This document shows positions 56,711-64,000 of a stretch of DNA of 64,000 nt, piece by piece. The stretch covers positions 248,001 to 312,000 of the forward strand of contig NZ_CP056087.1 of assembly GCF_001839655.2 (NCBI RefSeq). Reading direction: 5' to 3'. The notes below the pieces were generated by a model. The model was given only the letters and a program-made list of their open reading frames with translations, was not told where the DNA came from and did not search any database. Positions within the stretch are counted from its first letter, which is position 1, and each line of letters begins with the position of its first letter. Origin of the DNA: Pseudomonas argentinensis. Its GTDB lineage: Bacteria; Pseudomonadota; Gammaproteobacteria; Pseudomonadales; Pseudomonadaceae. A program made the translations under genes and the position numbers.

Positions 56711-56728
56711 CTGTCATATCGCTGCAAT
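56711..56728 (+). promoter_or_regulatory. Pho box upstream of phoB
   Basis: CTGTCAT-ATCG-CTGCAAT matches the PhoB-binding direct repeat (CTGTCAT, 4-bp AT-rich spacer, CTGTCAT) with two mismatches in the second half. It is 55 bp upstream of the phoB ATG, fitting autoregulation by PhoB. Confidence 0.75.
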
Positions 56729-56782
56729 AATTCCGTTATCTAATGCGCCGCATTGACAGTTGAATGAACCGAGGCTCAACCC

Positions 56783-57472
56783 ATGGTTGGCAAGAACATC
56801 CTGATCGTCGATGACGAAGCGCCGATCCGCGAAATGATCGTGGTAGCGCTGGAAATGGCCGGGTACGAGTGCCTGGAAGCGGAAAACACCGGGCAGGCCC
56901 ACGCCATCATCGTCGACCGCAAACCCGACCTGATCCTGCTCGACTGGATGTTGCCCGGCACCTCCGGTATCGAGCTGGCCCGGCGCCTGAAGCGCGACGA
57001 GCTGACCGGCGACATTCCGATCATCATGCTCACCGCCAAGGGCGAAGAGGACAACAAGATCCAGGGCCTGGAAGTCGGCGCCGACGACTACATCACCAAG
57101 CCGTTCTCGCCACGCGAGCTGGTCGCCCGCCTCAAGGCCGTGCTGCGTCGCGCCGGCCCGAGCGACAGCGAAGGCCCGATCGAAGTGGGTGGCCTGCTGC
57201 TCGACCCGATCAGCCACCGCGTGACCATCGACGGCAAGCCGGCGGAAATGGGCCCCACCGAATACCGCCTGCTGCAGTTCTTCATGACCCATCAGGAACG
57301 CGCCTACACCCGCGGCCAATTGCTCGACCAGGTCTGGGGCGGCAACGTCTATGTCGAGGAGCGTACCGTCGACGTGCATATCCGTCGCCTGCGCAAGGCG
57401 TTGGGCGAGGCCTATGAAAATCTGGTGCAGACGGTACGTGGCACCGGTTATCGTTTCTCCACCAAGGGCTGA
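56783..57472 (+). CDS. phoB: Phosphate regulon response regulator PhoB
   Basis: PhoB is an OmpR-family regulator of 229 residues that activates phosphate-starvation genes. Receiver: [13 protein letters not shown], phospho-acceptor in [17 protein letters not shown] in [11 protein letters not shown]. The C-terminal winged helix has [30 protein letters not shown] and [13 protein letters not shown] Pho box precedes it and phoR follows after 52 bp. Confidence 0.97.
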   Translation: MVGKNILIVDDEAPIREMIVVALEMAGYECLEAENTGQAHAIIVDRKPDLILLDWMLPGTSGIELARRLKRDELTGDIPIIMLTAKGEEDNKIQGLEVGADDYITKPFSPRELVARLKAVLRRAGPSDSEGPIEVGGLLLDPISHRVTIDGKPAEMGPTEYRLLQFFMTHQERAYTRGQLLDQVWGGNVYVEERTVDVHIRRLRKALGEAYENLVQTVRGTGYRFSTKG

Positions 57473-57524
57473 GCGATAGCCTGATTTTCACCACGACAGG
57501 GATTGGCTGGCGGATGAGCGAAAC

Positions 57525-58832
57525 GTGACGAGCAACTGGCGTGGCGCCATAACCCGCCGCCTTATGCTGCTGATCGCGGCCTGCCTGGCCGCTGGAGTGA
57601 TCACCGGCGAATATGCCTGGGCCATCGCCATTGGCCTGGCCGCCCACCTGCTGTGGAACCTCAGCCAGTTGCTGCGCCTGCATGCCTGGCTCAAGGATCA
57701 CCAGCCCGACGAACCGCCACCCGACGGCTACGGTCTGTGGGGCGAGGTGTTCGACAGCATCTACCACCTGCAGCGCCGCAACCAGCGGGCGCGGGGCCGC
57801 CTGCAGGCGGTGATCGACCGCGTGCAGGAGTCCACCGCGGCACTGCGCGATGCGGTGATCATGCTCGATAGCCACGGCAACCTGGAATGGTGGAACAAGG
57901 CGTCGGAAACCCTGCTGGGCCTGAAAACGCCCCAGGATAGCGGCCAGTCGATCACCAACCTGGTACGCGACCCACGCTTCAAGGACTACTTCGAGCGCGG
58001 CAATTTCCTCGAACCCCTCGACCTGCCCTCGCCGGTCAACCCGCGCAAGCAGCTGCAGCTCAACATCACCCGCTACGGTAATCAGGAGCACCTGATGCTG
58101 GTGCGCGACGTCACCCGCCTCCACCAACTGGAGCAGATGCGCAAGGACTTCGTGGCCAACGTTTCCCACGAACTGCGCACGCCGCTGACGGTGATTTCCG
58201 GCTACCTGGAAACCCTGCAGGACAACGTCGACGAGATCAATCCGCGCTGGCGCCGCGCCCTGCAGCAGATGCAACAGCAAGGCGCGCGCATGCAGGGCCT
58301 GCTCAACGACCTGCTGCTGCTGGCCAAGCTGGAAGCCACCGATTACCCCTCCGACAACCACCCGGTGGCGGTCGACCTGCTGCTGCAGACCATCCGCAAC
58401 GACGCCCTGGCGCTGTCTGCCGAGCGCAACCACCGCATCAGCCTGGAGGCCGACGCCGGCCTCAGGCTCAAGGGCAGCGAATCGGAACTGCGCAGCGCGT
58501 TTTCCAACTTGGTGTTCAACGCCGTGAAATACACCCAGGCCGACGGCGAGATCCGCATTCGCTGGTGGCAGGACGCACAGGGCGCGCACCTGTCGGTGCA
58601 GGACACCGGCCCCGGTATCGAGGCCAAACACCTGCCGCGCCTGACCGAGCGTTTCTACCGGGTCGATTCCAGCCGCGCCAGCCACACCGGCGGCACGGGC
58701 CTGGGCCTGGCTATCGTCAAGCACGTGCTACTGCGCCACCGCGGTGGGCTGGAGATCACCAGCGTGGTCGGCAGGGGCAGCCTGTTCACCTGCCATTTCC
58801 AGCCGGCGCAGATCGCCGCGCCGGCCCGCTGA
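57525..58832 (+). CDS. phoR: Phosphate regulon sensor histidine kinase PhoR
   Basis: PhoR phosphorylates PhoB when phosphate is scarce. It has 435 residues: N-terminal membrane segment (LMLLIAACLAAGVITGEYAWAIAIGLAAHLLW), a PAS domain (RDAVIMLDSHGNLEWWNKASETLLGL), the phospho-acceptor His in FVANVSHELRTPLTVISGYLE, and ATPase boxes NLVFNAVKYTQ, DTGPGI and GGTGLGLAIVKHVL. The probable start is a GTG at 57525. The upstream ATG at 57514 runs into a stop. Confidence 0.95.
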   Translation: MTSNWRGAITRRLMLLIAACLAAGVITGEYAWAIAIGLAAHLLWNLSQLLRLHAWLKDHQPDEPPPDGYGLWGEVFDSIYHLQRRNQRARGRLQAVIDRVQESTAALRDAVIMLDSHGNLEWWNKASETLLGLKTPQDSGQSITNLVRDPRFKDYFERGNFLEPLDLPSPVNPRKQLQLNITRYGNQEHLMLVRDVTRLHQLEQMRKDFVANVSHELRTPLTVISGYLETLQDNVDEINPRWRRALQQMQQQGARMQGLLNDLLLLAKLEATDYPSDNHPVAVDLLLQTIRNDALALSAERNHRISLEADAGLRLKGSESELRSAFSNLVFNAVKYTQADGEIRIRWWQDAQGAHLSVQDTGPGIEAKHLPRLTERFYRVDSSRASHTGGTGLGLAIVKHVLLRHRGGLEITSVVGRGSLFTCHFQPAQIAAPAR

Positions 58833-58835
58833 ATA

Positions 58836-58884
58836 GGCTCTGTTGAGGTTGCACGCACTGCCGCGCTGAATCGTCAACAGACCC
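58836..58884. repeat. 49-bp inverted repeat after phoR, related to the hupB-side element ends
   Basis: GGCTCTGTTGAGG at 58836 and CGTCAACAGACCC ending at 58884 are complementary apart from two positions. The outer bases resemble the GGGTCTGTT ends of the element at 52990. It may be a short deletion derivative and lies 4 bp past the phoR stop. Confidence 0.5.
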
Positions 58885-58951
58885 TAGGTCCTATTGCAAA
58901 GCGCCCGCCCAGGCCCCACCCTTTAGCAACATCCGGTCACACGAACCCGTT

Positions 58952-60292
58952 ATGGATCCCTCTACGAGCGTCTCCTTCTCCAGTTATTTCGCTGACATGG
59001 GCCTGGTGCTGTTCGCCCTGTTCCTGGTGCTGCTCAACGGCTTCTTCGTGGCCGCCGAGTTCGCCATGGTCAAGCTGCGCGCCACCAAGGTCGAAGCCCT
59101 GGCCAAGAAGAACGGCTGGCGGGGGCATATTCTACGCACCGTGCACAGCCAGCTCGACGCGTACCTGTCCGCCTGTCAGCTGGGCATCACCCTGGCCTCC
59201 CTGGGCTTGGGCTGGGTGGGTGAACCGGCCTTCGCGCACCTGCTCGAACCGCTGCTGAGCTCGATCGGCATCGAATCGCAGAAGCTGATCGACGGCATCG
59301 CCTTCTTCACCGCGTTCTTCATCATTTCCTACCTGCACATCGTAATCGGCGAGCTGGCCCCGAAATCCTGGGCGATCCGTAAGCCGGAGCTGCTGTCGCT
59401 GTGGACGGCGGCGCCGCTGTACCTGTTCTACTGGATGATGTACCCGGCGATCTTCCTGCTCAACGCCAGCGCCAACGCCATCCTGCGCATTGCCGGTCAG
59501 GACCAGCCCAGCGGCCACCACGAGCACCATTACAGCCGCGACGAGCTCAAGCTGATCCTGCATTCCAGCCGCGCCAGCGACCCGAGCGACCAGGACATGC
59601 GCGTGCTGGCCTCCGCCGTGGAGCTCGGCGAACTGGAGGTGGTGGACTGGGCCAACTCCCGCGAAGACCTCATCTACCTGGAACTCAACGCCACGCTGGA
59701 CGAGGTGTTCAGCCTGTTCCGCCGCCACAAGTACAGCCGCTTCCCGATCTACGACGAAGCCGCGGGTGAGTTCGTCGGCGTGCTGCATATCAAGGACCTG
59801 CTGCTGCACCTGTCACTGCTGGAAATGCTGCCCTCGACCCTGCGCCTGGGCGAGCTGATGCGGCCGATCGAGAAGGTCAGCCGCAACCTGCCGCTGTCCG
59901 ACCTGCTGGAGCAATTTCGCAAGGGAAGCGCGCACTTCGCCCTGGTCGAGGAGGCCGACGGCAAGGTGATCGGCTACCTAACCATGGAAGATGTGCTCGA
60001 AGCCCTGGTCGGCGACATCCAGGACGAACACCGCAAGACCGAACGCGGCATCCTCGCCTACCAACCCGGCAAACTGCTGGTGCGTGGCGACACCCCGCTG
60101 TTCAAGCTCGAGCGGCTGTTGGGCATCGATCTGGACCATATCGAAGCGGAGACCCTTGCCGGCCTGATCTACGAAACCCTCAAGCGCGTGCCCGAGGAAG
60201 AGGAATCACTGGAAGTCGCCGGCCTGCGGTTGATCGTCAAGAAGATGAAAGGGCCGAAGATTCTCCTGGCCAAGGTCATCAAGCTCGACTGA
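58952..60292 (+). CDS. CNNM/CorC-type transporter-associated protein (hemolysin family)
   Basis: This 446-residue membrane protein of the HlyC/CorC (CNNM) family is linked to divalent cation (Mg/Co) export or homeostasis. It has an N-terminal DUF21 domain with about three to four membrane helices (VLFALFLVLLNGFFVAAEFAMVKLR, LSACQLGITLASLGLGWVGEPA), a CBS pair (SRFPIYDEAAGEFVGVLHIKDLL, FALVEEADGKVIGYLTMEDVLEALVGDI) and a C-terminal CorC-HlyC domain. The ATG at 58952 was chosen by homology. It stands alone, downstream of phoR. Confidence 0.9.
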   Translation: MDPSTSVSFSSYFADMGLVLFALFLVLLNGFFVAAEFAMVKLRATKVEALAKKNGWRGHILRTVHSQLDAYLSACQLGITLASLGLGWVGEPAFAHLLEPLLSSIGIESQKLIDGIAFFTAFFIISYLHIVIGELAPKSWAIRKPELLSLWTAAPLYLFYWMMYPAIFLLNASANAILRIAGQDQPSGHHEHHYSRDELKLILHSSRASDPSDQDMRVLASAVELGELEVVDWANSREDLIYLELNATLDEVFSLFRRHKYSRFPIYDEAAGEFVGVLHIKDLLLHLSLLEMLPSTLRLGELMRPIEKVSRNLPLSDLLEQFRKGSAHFALVEEADGKVIGYLTMEDVLEALVGDIQDEHRKTERGILAYQPGKLLVRGDTPLFKLERLLGIDLDHIEAETLAGLIYETLKRVPEEEESLEVAGLRLIVKKMKGPKILLAKVIKLD

Positions 60293-60355
60293 GACCAGTA
60301 CTTGGGCGGCTGCGAGCGCACCCGCCCAGACGCCGATCGTGCCGCTCTGGCAACT

Positions 60356-60369
60356 TGACCGATCGGTCA
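60356..60369. promoter_or_regulatory. Perfect 14-bp palindrome, candidate operator
   Basis: TGACCGATCGGTCA, preceded by a T so that TTGACC could be a -35 element. Its form resembles TetR-family operators. It lies 159 bp upstream of the outer membrane protein gene. The rest of the 235-bp gap shows a GGGCGG/CCGCCC hairpin at 60304-60327 and little else. Confidence 0.5.
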
Positions 60370-60527
60370 TCTATGGCGGGTGATCAGCATCACCGTCGCC
60401 TTCCAAGACAAGCACTTACGACCATTCGTCGGCTTGTTCGAATGTCGCCTGCAGCTGGGCAGTCCACCGCGGGCATCGATGGAATCGGTGCATGCCGTCA
60501 CCTAAACAGACTGCCAAGGATTCAGCC

Positions 60528-61286
60528 ATGCAAATCAGTGGAATCACCTCGAAAACCCTACTCGCCCTGTGCCTCGCCGGCGCTTCCCATGCTTACGCCG
60601 ACTCGATCACCGATCCGATTTCGACCATCGGGGTGATCGGCTCGCACAATCAGTACAAACTGAGCACCTTTGGCGAAAGCGACAAGGAGCGTCTGAATCA
60701 GGGCGGTCTGTTCTACAACTTCGGCAACAAGCTGACGGGTCACGAAGGCTTCATCTACCAGGCCGGTATCGAAGGTCAGTACCGCGAGAAGGACGATGAC
60801 GAATACAAGGCGGCCCGCGCCGACATCGACCTGGGCCTGCGCGCTGCGCTGAGCACCAACAACTACATCGACTTCGTCGTTGGCGGTGGCTACGACTGGG
60901 GCCGTATCGAGCAGGACGACGTCGGCCCGTTCGACACCAACGTCAAGCTGACCAGCAAGGCGCCGTTCGCCAAGGCGGGCGTCGGCTACAACTACCTGAC
61001 CCCGGACTACACCGTGCGCCTGGAGGCCGGCGCACGCTACTCGCTCGACGCCGAAGCCGAGCTGAAAGTCAGCGGCGAAGGCAGCGACACCGTCGACCTG
61101 AAGGACAAGGCCAACCCCTACGCCGAGCTGACCGTGCTGTGGAACAAGGGCATCAACAACCTGCCGATCAGCACCAGCCTCTACTACACCCGCACCAATT
61201 ACAAAATCGATAGCGACAGCGTGCTGGCGGAAAACAGCAAGCTCAAGCAGGAGCAGGTTGGCCTGAAGGTCGGCCTGGCGTTCTGA
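60528..61286 (+). CDS. Outer membrane beta-barrel protein
   Basis: This 252-residue protein has a signal peptide (MQISGITSKTLLALCLAGAS, cleavage probably after HAYA near residue 24). Alternating aromatic/hydrophobic strands follow: LNQGGLFYNFGNKL, GFIYQAGIEGQYRE, DFVVGGGYDWG, AGVGYNYLTPDYTVRLEAGARYSL, LPISTSLYYTRTNYKI. It ends in LKVGLAF, with the C-terminal Phe typical of outer membrane barrels. About 8-10 strands are likely. Ligand unknown. The start at 60528 puts the signal peptide first; a longer version is open but unlikely. Confidence 0.8.
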   Translation: MQISGITSKTLLALCLAGASHAYADSITDPISTIGVIGSHNQYKLSTFGESDKERLNQGGLFYNFGNKLTGHEGFIYQAGIEGQYREKDDDEYKAARADIDLGLRAALSTNNYIDFVVGGGYDWGRIEQDDVGPFDTNVKLTSKAPFAKAGVGYNYLTPDYTVRLEAGARYSLDAEAELKVSGEGSDTVDLKDKANPYAELTVLWNKGINNLPISTSLYYTRTNYKIDSDSVLAENSKLKQEQVGLKVGLAF

Positions 61287-61303
61287 TCACGCCGCCGTAA
61301 TCG

Positions 61304-61330
61304 AATCGCCCGGCCTGCCGGGCGATTTGC
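61304..61330 (+). terminator. Intrinsic terminator after the outer membrane protein gene
   Basis: Perfect 10-bp stem AATCGCCCGG/CCGGGCGATT with loop CCTG, followed by TTGCATT. It is 17 bp past the stop codon. Confidence 0.75.
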
Positions 61331-61448
61331 ATTCAGGTCGCCATACACCGGCAAACCGGCCCTGGGTGCCAGGCGTCGGGTATACTGCGCCATCGTTTCA
61401 GCACCCACGAAATCCCTTAACGCCTCTCTCACAGCTCCCCCTGATCCC

Positions 61449-62195
61449 ATGTCGCTCAGCATCGCCTCCATCAATATCGAACGTTCCAGGCACCTGTCGC
61501 GGGTCGCCGCCTTTATCGACCGTGAGCGCCCGGAGCTGCTCTGCCTGCAGGAGCTCTGCGAGCGCGACATCCCCTTCTTCGAAGCCCTGATGGGCGGCGC
61601 CATGGCCTTTGCGCCCATGGCCCGCTATCCCGAGGAAGGCCCCGCCAATGTGGTGGGCGTCGGCATGCTGGCCCGCGGTGGCGCCCTGGCGAACCTGAGG
61701 GCCGAGTACTACTCGGGCAGCCCCGAGGGCATTCAGGAGATGGCCTTCGTCACCCTCGAGGGCAAGCGCATGGCCGACCCGCTGAGCATCGCCGAAGTGA
61801 TGCTCAGCGCCACGGTCGATGGTTTCCGCGTCGCCGTCACCCATCTCAACGTCACCCCGTTCGGCAGCTCCACGCCGTACCAGCGTGAAAGCGCCGGCAA
61901 GCTGATCGCCCTCGCCGAGGCGCAAGCCACAGCAGCGGGCGGGCTGCTGCTGACTGGCGACTTCAACGCGCCGCGCGGGCGCGCCACCTTCGACCTGATC
62001 GCCGAACACTTCATCGACGGGATACCGGCGCATTACACCAGCAGCATCGACGGCTCGCTGCACCGCGCTGGCGACATTCCGTTCATGGTCGATGGGCTGT
62101 TCCATACGCCGAACTATCGGCTGGAAGACGCCAGGCTGACCACCGGCGTGTCCGACCACTGCGCAGTGAGCTGCCGCCTGAGCAAGGCCAGTTAG
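61449..62195 (+). CDS. Endonuclease/exonuclease/phosphatase (EEP) family hydrolase
   Basis: This 248-residue protein has the EEP fold. Motifs: SLSIASINIERSR, CLQELCERD (metal-binding Glu), VAVTHLNVTPFG, LLLTGDFNAPRGRATFD (the D-x-N catalytic pair) and GVSDHCAVSCRL (the C-terminal Asp-His). No signal peptide is visible, so it is probably cytoplasmic. The substrate (nucleic acid, phospholipid or nucleotide) cannot be told. It is convergent with the M23 peptidase gene. Confidence 0.85.
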   Translation: MSLSIASINIERSRHLSRVAAFIDRERPELLCLQELCERDIPFFEALMGGAMAFAPMARYPEEGPANVVGVGMLARGGALANLRAEYYSGSPEGIQEMAFVTLEGKRMADPLSIAEVMLSATVDGFRVAVTHLNVTPFGSSTPYQRESAGKLIALAEAQATAAGGLLLTGDFNAPRGRATFDLIAEHFIDGIPAHYTSSIDGSLHRAGDIPFMVDGLFHTPNYRLEDARLTTGVSDHCAVSCRLSKAS

Positions 62196-62210
62196 CCGAG
62201 GCCGAAGGCC

Positions 62211-63116
62211 TCAGTCGCCACCCACGGCGAAATTGGGCAGGCTGTCCACCGGCTGGGCGAACTCGAAGGGGATCGACTCCAGCGCCATGCCCACGTTGCG
62301 CTGCACCACGAAGTGCAGGTGCGGGCCGGTGCTGTTGCCGGTATTGCCGGAGCGGCCGATCGGCGCGCCGACCGGGACGCGCTGCCCCTCACGCACGTTC
62401 ACCGAGCCCTGCATCAGGTGCAGGTACACGCCCATGGTGCCGTCGTCATGCAGGATGCGCACGAAGTTTCCCGAGGGATTGGTGCCACGCCCGCTCTGGT
62501 CGTTCTCGGTCTTGACCACCACCCCGGCACGCGCCGCGACGATCGGCGTGCCCTCGGGCATGGCGATATCCAGGGCGTAGCGGCCCTTGGGCGTGAAGTG
62601 GCTGTACTGGCCATTGGCGCCCTGGGTCAGGCGAAACGGCCCACCGCGCCACGGCAAGGGGTACGGCTGCTTGATCGGCAGCAGCCGGGGGTCGCCCAGG
62701 GCGTAGTCGAGCTTGGGCGTGTAGCGCAGCGGCTTGGCCGGGTCCAGCGGCGCCAGGGTGGCCAGGCGGATCTCGCTGCGCGGCGGCAGCACCCAGTTGA
62801 TCGGTTTGCCCGGCGCGCCACTGACGTTGCTCAGCTGTTCCAGCCTGAGCTCCACCTGCACCGGCGCATACAGATCATTGCGCACCAGCAGGGTTTCGCC
62901 GGCGGCGTGCTTGCGGGTTTCCAGCTTTACCTGGTTGTCGAGCTTCTCGACCATACGGTCGCTGAACACGAACACCTTCGCACCGGGCGCCGCCTGGTCA
63001 CTGTAGGTGACCACGCCATTGGCATCGGTGTACTTGTAGACGGTCAGCGCACTCGCCTGGCAGGCGAACGCAGCGAGTCCCAGCAGCAGTGAGAGGCGCC
63101 CTAGCGTACCTAGCAT
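62211..63116 (-). CDS. M23 family peptidase with N-terminal DUF4124
   Basis: This predicted periplasmic or exported peptidoglycan hydrolase has about 301 residues. A signal peptide (LGRLSLLLGLAAFACQASA) is followed by a DUF4124 segment (VYKYTDANGVVTYSDQAAPGA), a linker and a C-terminal LytM/M23 domain. The zinc ligands are expected in YSHFTPKGRYALDIAMPEG and GPHLHFVVQRN; YLHLMQGSV also fits. The ATG at 63116 was chosen; a TTG seven codons upstream is possible. Its position near phoBR fits PAO1. Confidence 0.88.
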   Translation of the reverse strand: MLGTLGRLSLLLGLAAFACQASALTVYKYTDANGVVTYSDQAAPGAKVFVFSDRMVEKLDNQVKLETRKHAAGETLLVRNDLYAPVQVELRLEQLSNVSGAPGKPINWVLPPRSEIRLATLAPLDPAKPLRYTPKLDYALGDPRLLPIKQPYPLPWRGGPFRLTQGANGQYSHFTPKGRYALDIAMPEGTPIVAARAGVVVKTENDQSGRGTNPSGNFVRILHDDGTMGVYLHLMQGSVNVREGQRVPVGAPIGRSGNTGNSTGPHLHFVVQRNVGMALESIPFEFAQPVDSLPNFAVGGD

Positions 63117-63276
63117 AAGATTCGATCTGGTTATCAAGTGTTCGGCAGGGCAAGACTAGCAGCGTCTCGATGGCCGGGCGACTGCCGGCGCTGCGCTTTG
63201 CGACAACCGGCACAGGCCTGGCGAGCCTGGCGCACAGAACGCACCCGGTGCTGCCGCCCACAGCCGGCAGCCGCGC

Positions 63277-64000
63277 TCAACCCACCTCGATCCGGTTGCG
63301 CCCGCCGCGCTTGGCGCGATACAGGGCCTGGTCCGCCCGCTCGAACACCTGCTCGCTGCGCTCGGCGCTGCTGAACGAACTGATGCCACCGGACAGGGTG
63401 ATGGTCACGCGTTCGCCCTTGAAATGGAACGGGCAGTTCTCGATCGCCGAGCGCAGCGTGTCGAGCAGCTTCAAGCCGCCCTCCATGGGCGTGGACGGAA
63501 CCAGCAGCACGAACTCTTCGCCGCCGAAGCGGGCGATGAAGTCGGTCTTGCGCAGCCGCTTGAACAGCTCGCCGGCGATGATCTTCAGCACCTTGTCGCC
63601 GGCCAGGTGGCCGTAATCGTCGTTGATGCGTTTGAAGTGATCGATATCCAGCACCGCCAGCAGCAGGTCGCCGCCATAACGCTGCAGGCGCGCCAGCTCG
63701 AGATCCAGGCGTTCGGTCCAGGCCGCCCGGTTGGGCAGCCCGGTGAGCGGGTCGAGCAGGGCCTTCTGGCGTTGCTCTTCAAGGTGGTCGCGAAAGCCCT
63801 TGGCCTCCAGCTCCATGCTGGCCACCCGATCGACCAGAATCTGCAGGCGCTCGCCAACCTGCAGCTCGCGGGCATCGCGCTGCTGCTGGTACTGGCTCAT
63901 GGTGCCAAGCAGGCCGCTGAGACGGTTTTCCACCAGTTCCTTGAGATTGTCGAGATCGGTAGCCTCCTGCACGCTGCTGTGCAGACCGTCGACCTGCTGG
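63277..64000 (-). CDS. Diguanylate cyclase (GGDEF), 5' end cut by window
   Basis: This is the C-terminal part of a GGDEF protein; the frame is open to the window edge, so the N-terminal sensor region is missing. A coiled-coil-like segment ([21 protein letters not shown]) leads into the catalytic domain: [35 protein letters not shown] and the active site [14 protein letters not shown] five residues before GGEEF is a complete inhibitory I-site. It should be an active c-di-GMP synthase with product feedback. Confidence 0.92.
   Translation of the reverse strand, partial: QQVDGLHSSVQEATDLDNLKELVENRLSGLLGTMSQYQQQRDARELQVGERLQILVDRVASMELEAKGFRDHLEEQRQKALLDPLTGLPNRAAWTERLDLELARLQRYGGDLLLAVLDIDHFKRINDDYGHLAGDKVLKIIAGELFKRLRKTDFIARFGGEEFVLLVPSTPMEGGLKLLDTLRSAIENCPFHFKGERVTITLSGGISSFSSAERSEQVFERADQALYRAKRGGRNRIEVG

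Overview
The window is chromosomal core DNA of a Pseudomonas species. It is GC-rich, and gene content and order match the type IV pilus chemotaxis region and the rph-gmk-spoT-recG-ubiA-phoBR region of that genus. The name-by-name comparison with P. aeruginosa PAO1 is from memory. chpD and chpE, which I recall following chpC in PAO1, are absent. I see no prophage, integrase, transposase or cas gene, and I recognise no rRNA or tRNA gene.

Layout. 1-2756: 3' part of bioA, rsmE and a cytochrome b561 whose tail is frameshifted. 2820-16345 (minus strand): the complete Pil-Chp pathway, transcribed pilG-pilH-pilI-pilJ-pilK-chpA-chpB-chpC, which controls twitching motility and surface sensing. 16574-22417 (plus): gshB, a tonB3-like gene, algH, ruvX, pyrR, pyrB and the catalytically dead pyrC'. 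22537-25390: a TM2 membrane protein, then a two-gene operon (radical SAM enzyme plus DUF4130 protein) behind a perfect LexA box, running straight into a degenerate type I-F-like CRISPR mini-array. 25390-27779 (minus): pilU and pilT, the retraction ATPases. 27916-37109: the PLP homeostasis protein, proC, yggT, yggU, a dynamin-like GTPase, metX-metW, a DUF4426 protein, rdgB, hemW (split by a frameshift) and a DUF3392 protein. 37116-39370 (minus): an unknown membrane protein, a DUF4870 protein and rph. 39531-44374 (plus): yicC, gmk, rpoZ, spoT, ridA. 44413-54841: an SDR-like protein, exbB-exbD-tonB, oxyR-recG, a YbaK-HDOD protein, a small SCP2-like protein, HU, rubredoxin reductase. 54879-64000: rubredoxin, ubiC-ubiA, phoB-phoR with a Pho box, a CNNM/CorC-type protein, an outer membrane beta-barrel protein, an EEP-family hydrolase, an M23 peptidase and the 3' part of a diguanylate cyclase.

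How the genes work together: PilG/PilH/PilI/PilJ/PilK/ChpA/ChpB/ChpC signal to the PilT/PilU motors encoded about 9 kb away. The tonB3-like gene between them has been linked to twitching. exbB-exbD-tonB is a second, complete energy-transduction set. oxyR-recG, rubredoxin with its reductase, and HU are stress and genome-maintenance genes.

The most unusual parts are non-coding. (i) Four CRISPR I-F-like palindromic cores sit at exact 60/60/61-nt spacing after an SOS-controlled radical SAM operon. (ii) A dispersed hairpin family has three copies with a 55-nt core and a fourth related copy; its stems differ between copies by compensating changes. (iii) Two genes carry single-base deletions, hemW and the cytochrome b561 gene.
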